In this document: one piece after another, positions 12,503 to 12,503 of the stretch
Numbering within the stretch: position 1 is the stretch's first letter
Layout of the letters: each line of letters starts with the position of its first letter
Source: Methanosarcinales archaeon
GTDB lineage: Archaea; Halobacteriota; Methanosarcinia; Methanosarcinales; Methanogasteraceae
DNA: 12,503 nt
NCBI GenBank assembly: GCA_030606635.1
Contig: JAUWGA010000031.1
Coordinates: 1 to 12,503, forward strand
Direction: 5' to 3'
Translations under genes and position numbers: made by a program
Notes under the pieces: model-generated
The model's input: only the letters and a program-made list of their open reading frames with translations
What the model was told of the DNA's origin: nothing
The model's database searches: none

Positions 12503-12503
12503 C

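Overview
The window is archaeal. It carries the archaeal ribosomal protein genes eL39 and eL31 followed by translation factor aIF6, an initiator tRNA-Met with archaeal features (A1:U72, GGG:CCC anticodon stem, no encoded CCA), TATA-box promoters and GGAGGTGA-type Shine-Dalgarno (SD) sites. A CooC-type ATPase, a NifH-like ATPase, a secreted octaheme cytochrome with IPT/TIG-like domains, and NosD/dockerin surface proteins together suggest an anaerobic methanogen-related lineage (ANME-1, Syntrophoarchaeia or Alkanophagales-like). That placement is inference; no diagnostic marker such as mcr is present.

Layout. 1-614 (+): 3' part of an M24 Xaa-Pro peptidase. 778-5374 (-): a surface/extracellular block of an octaheme cytochrome, a subtilase fused to a parallel beta-helix plus dockerin module, and a second beta-helix/dockerin protein that is a paralogue of the subtilase's C-terminal half. 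Hairpin terminators separate these genes. 5375-5699: divergent promoter region. 5700-7893 (+): a possible three-gene operon of a small coiled-coil protein ending in CxxC, an orphan NifH-like protein, and a protein with a degenerate restriction-endonuclease-like N-terminus. 7983-9037 (-): initiator tRNA-Met with a nucleotidyltransferase gene starting two bases after the tRNA 3' end. 9165-11672 (+): lipoprotein, eL39, eL31, aIF6 and a CooC-like ATPase. 11786-12503 (-): C-terminal part of histidinol dehydrogenase.

Main points of interest. (1) The subtilase is a chimera whose join preserves the last residues of the donor protein's signal peptide. (2) aIF6 appears to start at CTG. (3) Processing of the tRNA would by itself make a nearly leaderless mRNA for the nucleotidyltransferase. 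(4) The start codon of the NifH-like gene lies inside a duplicated copy of the coding sequence just upstream, and its switch II region has a Leu-to-Pro change. No CRISPR array, transposase or integrase was seen.
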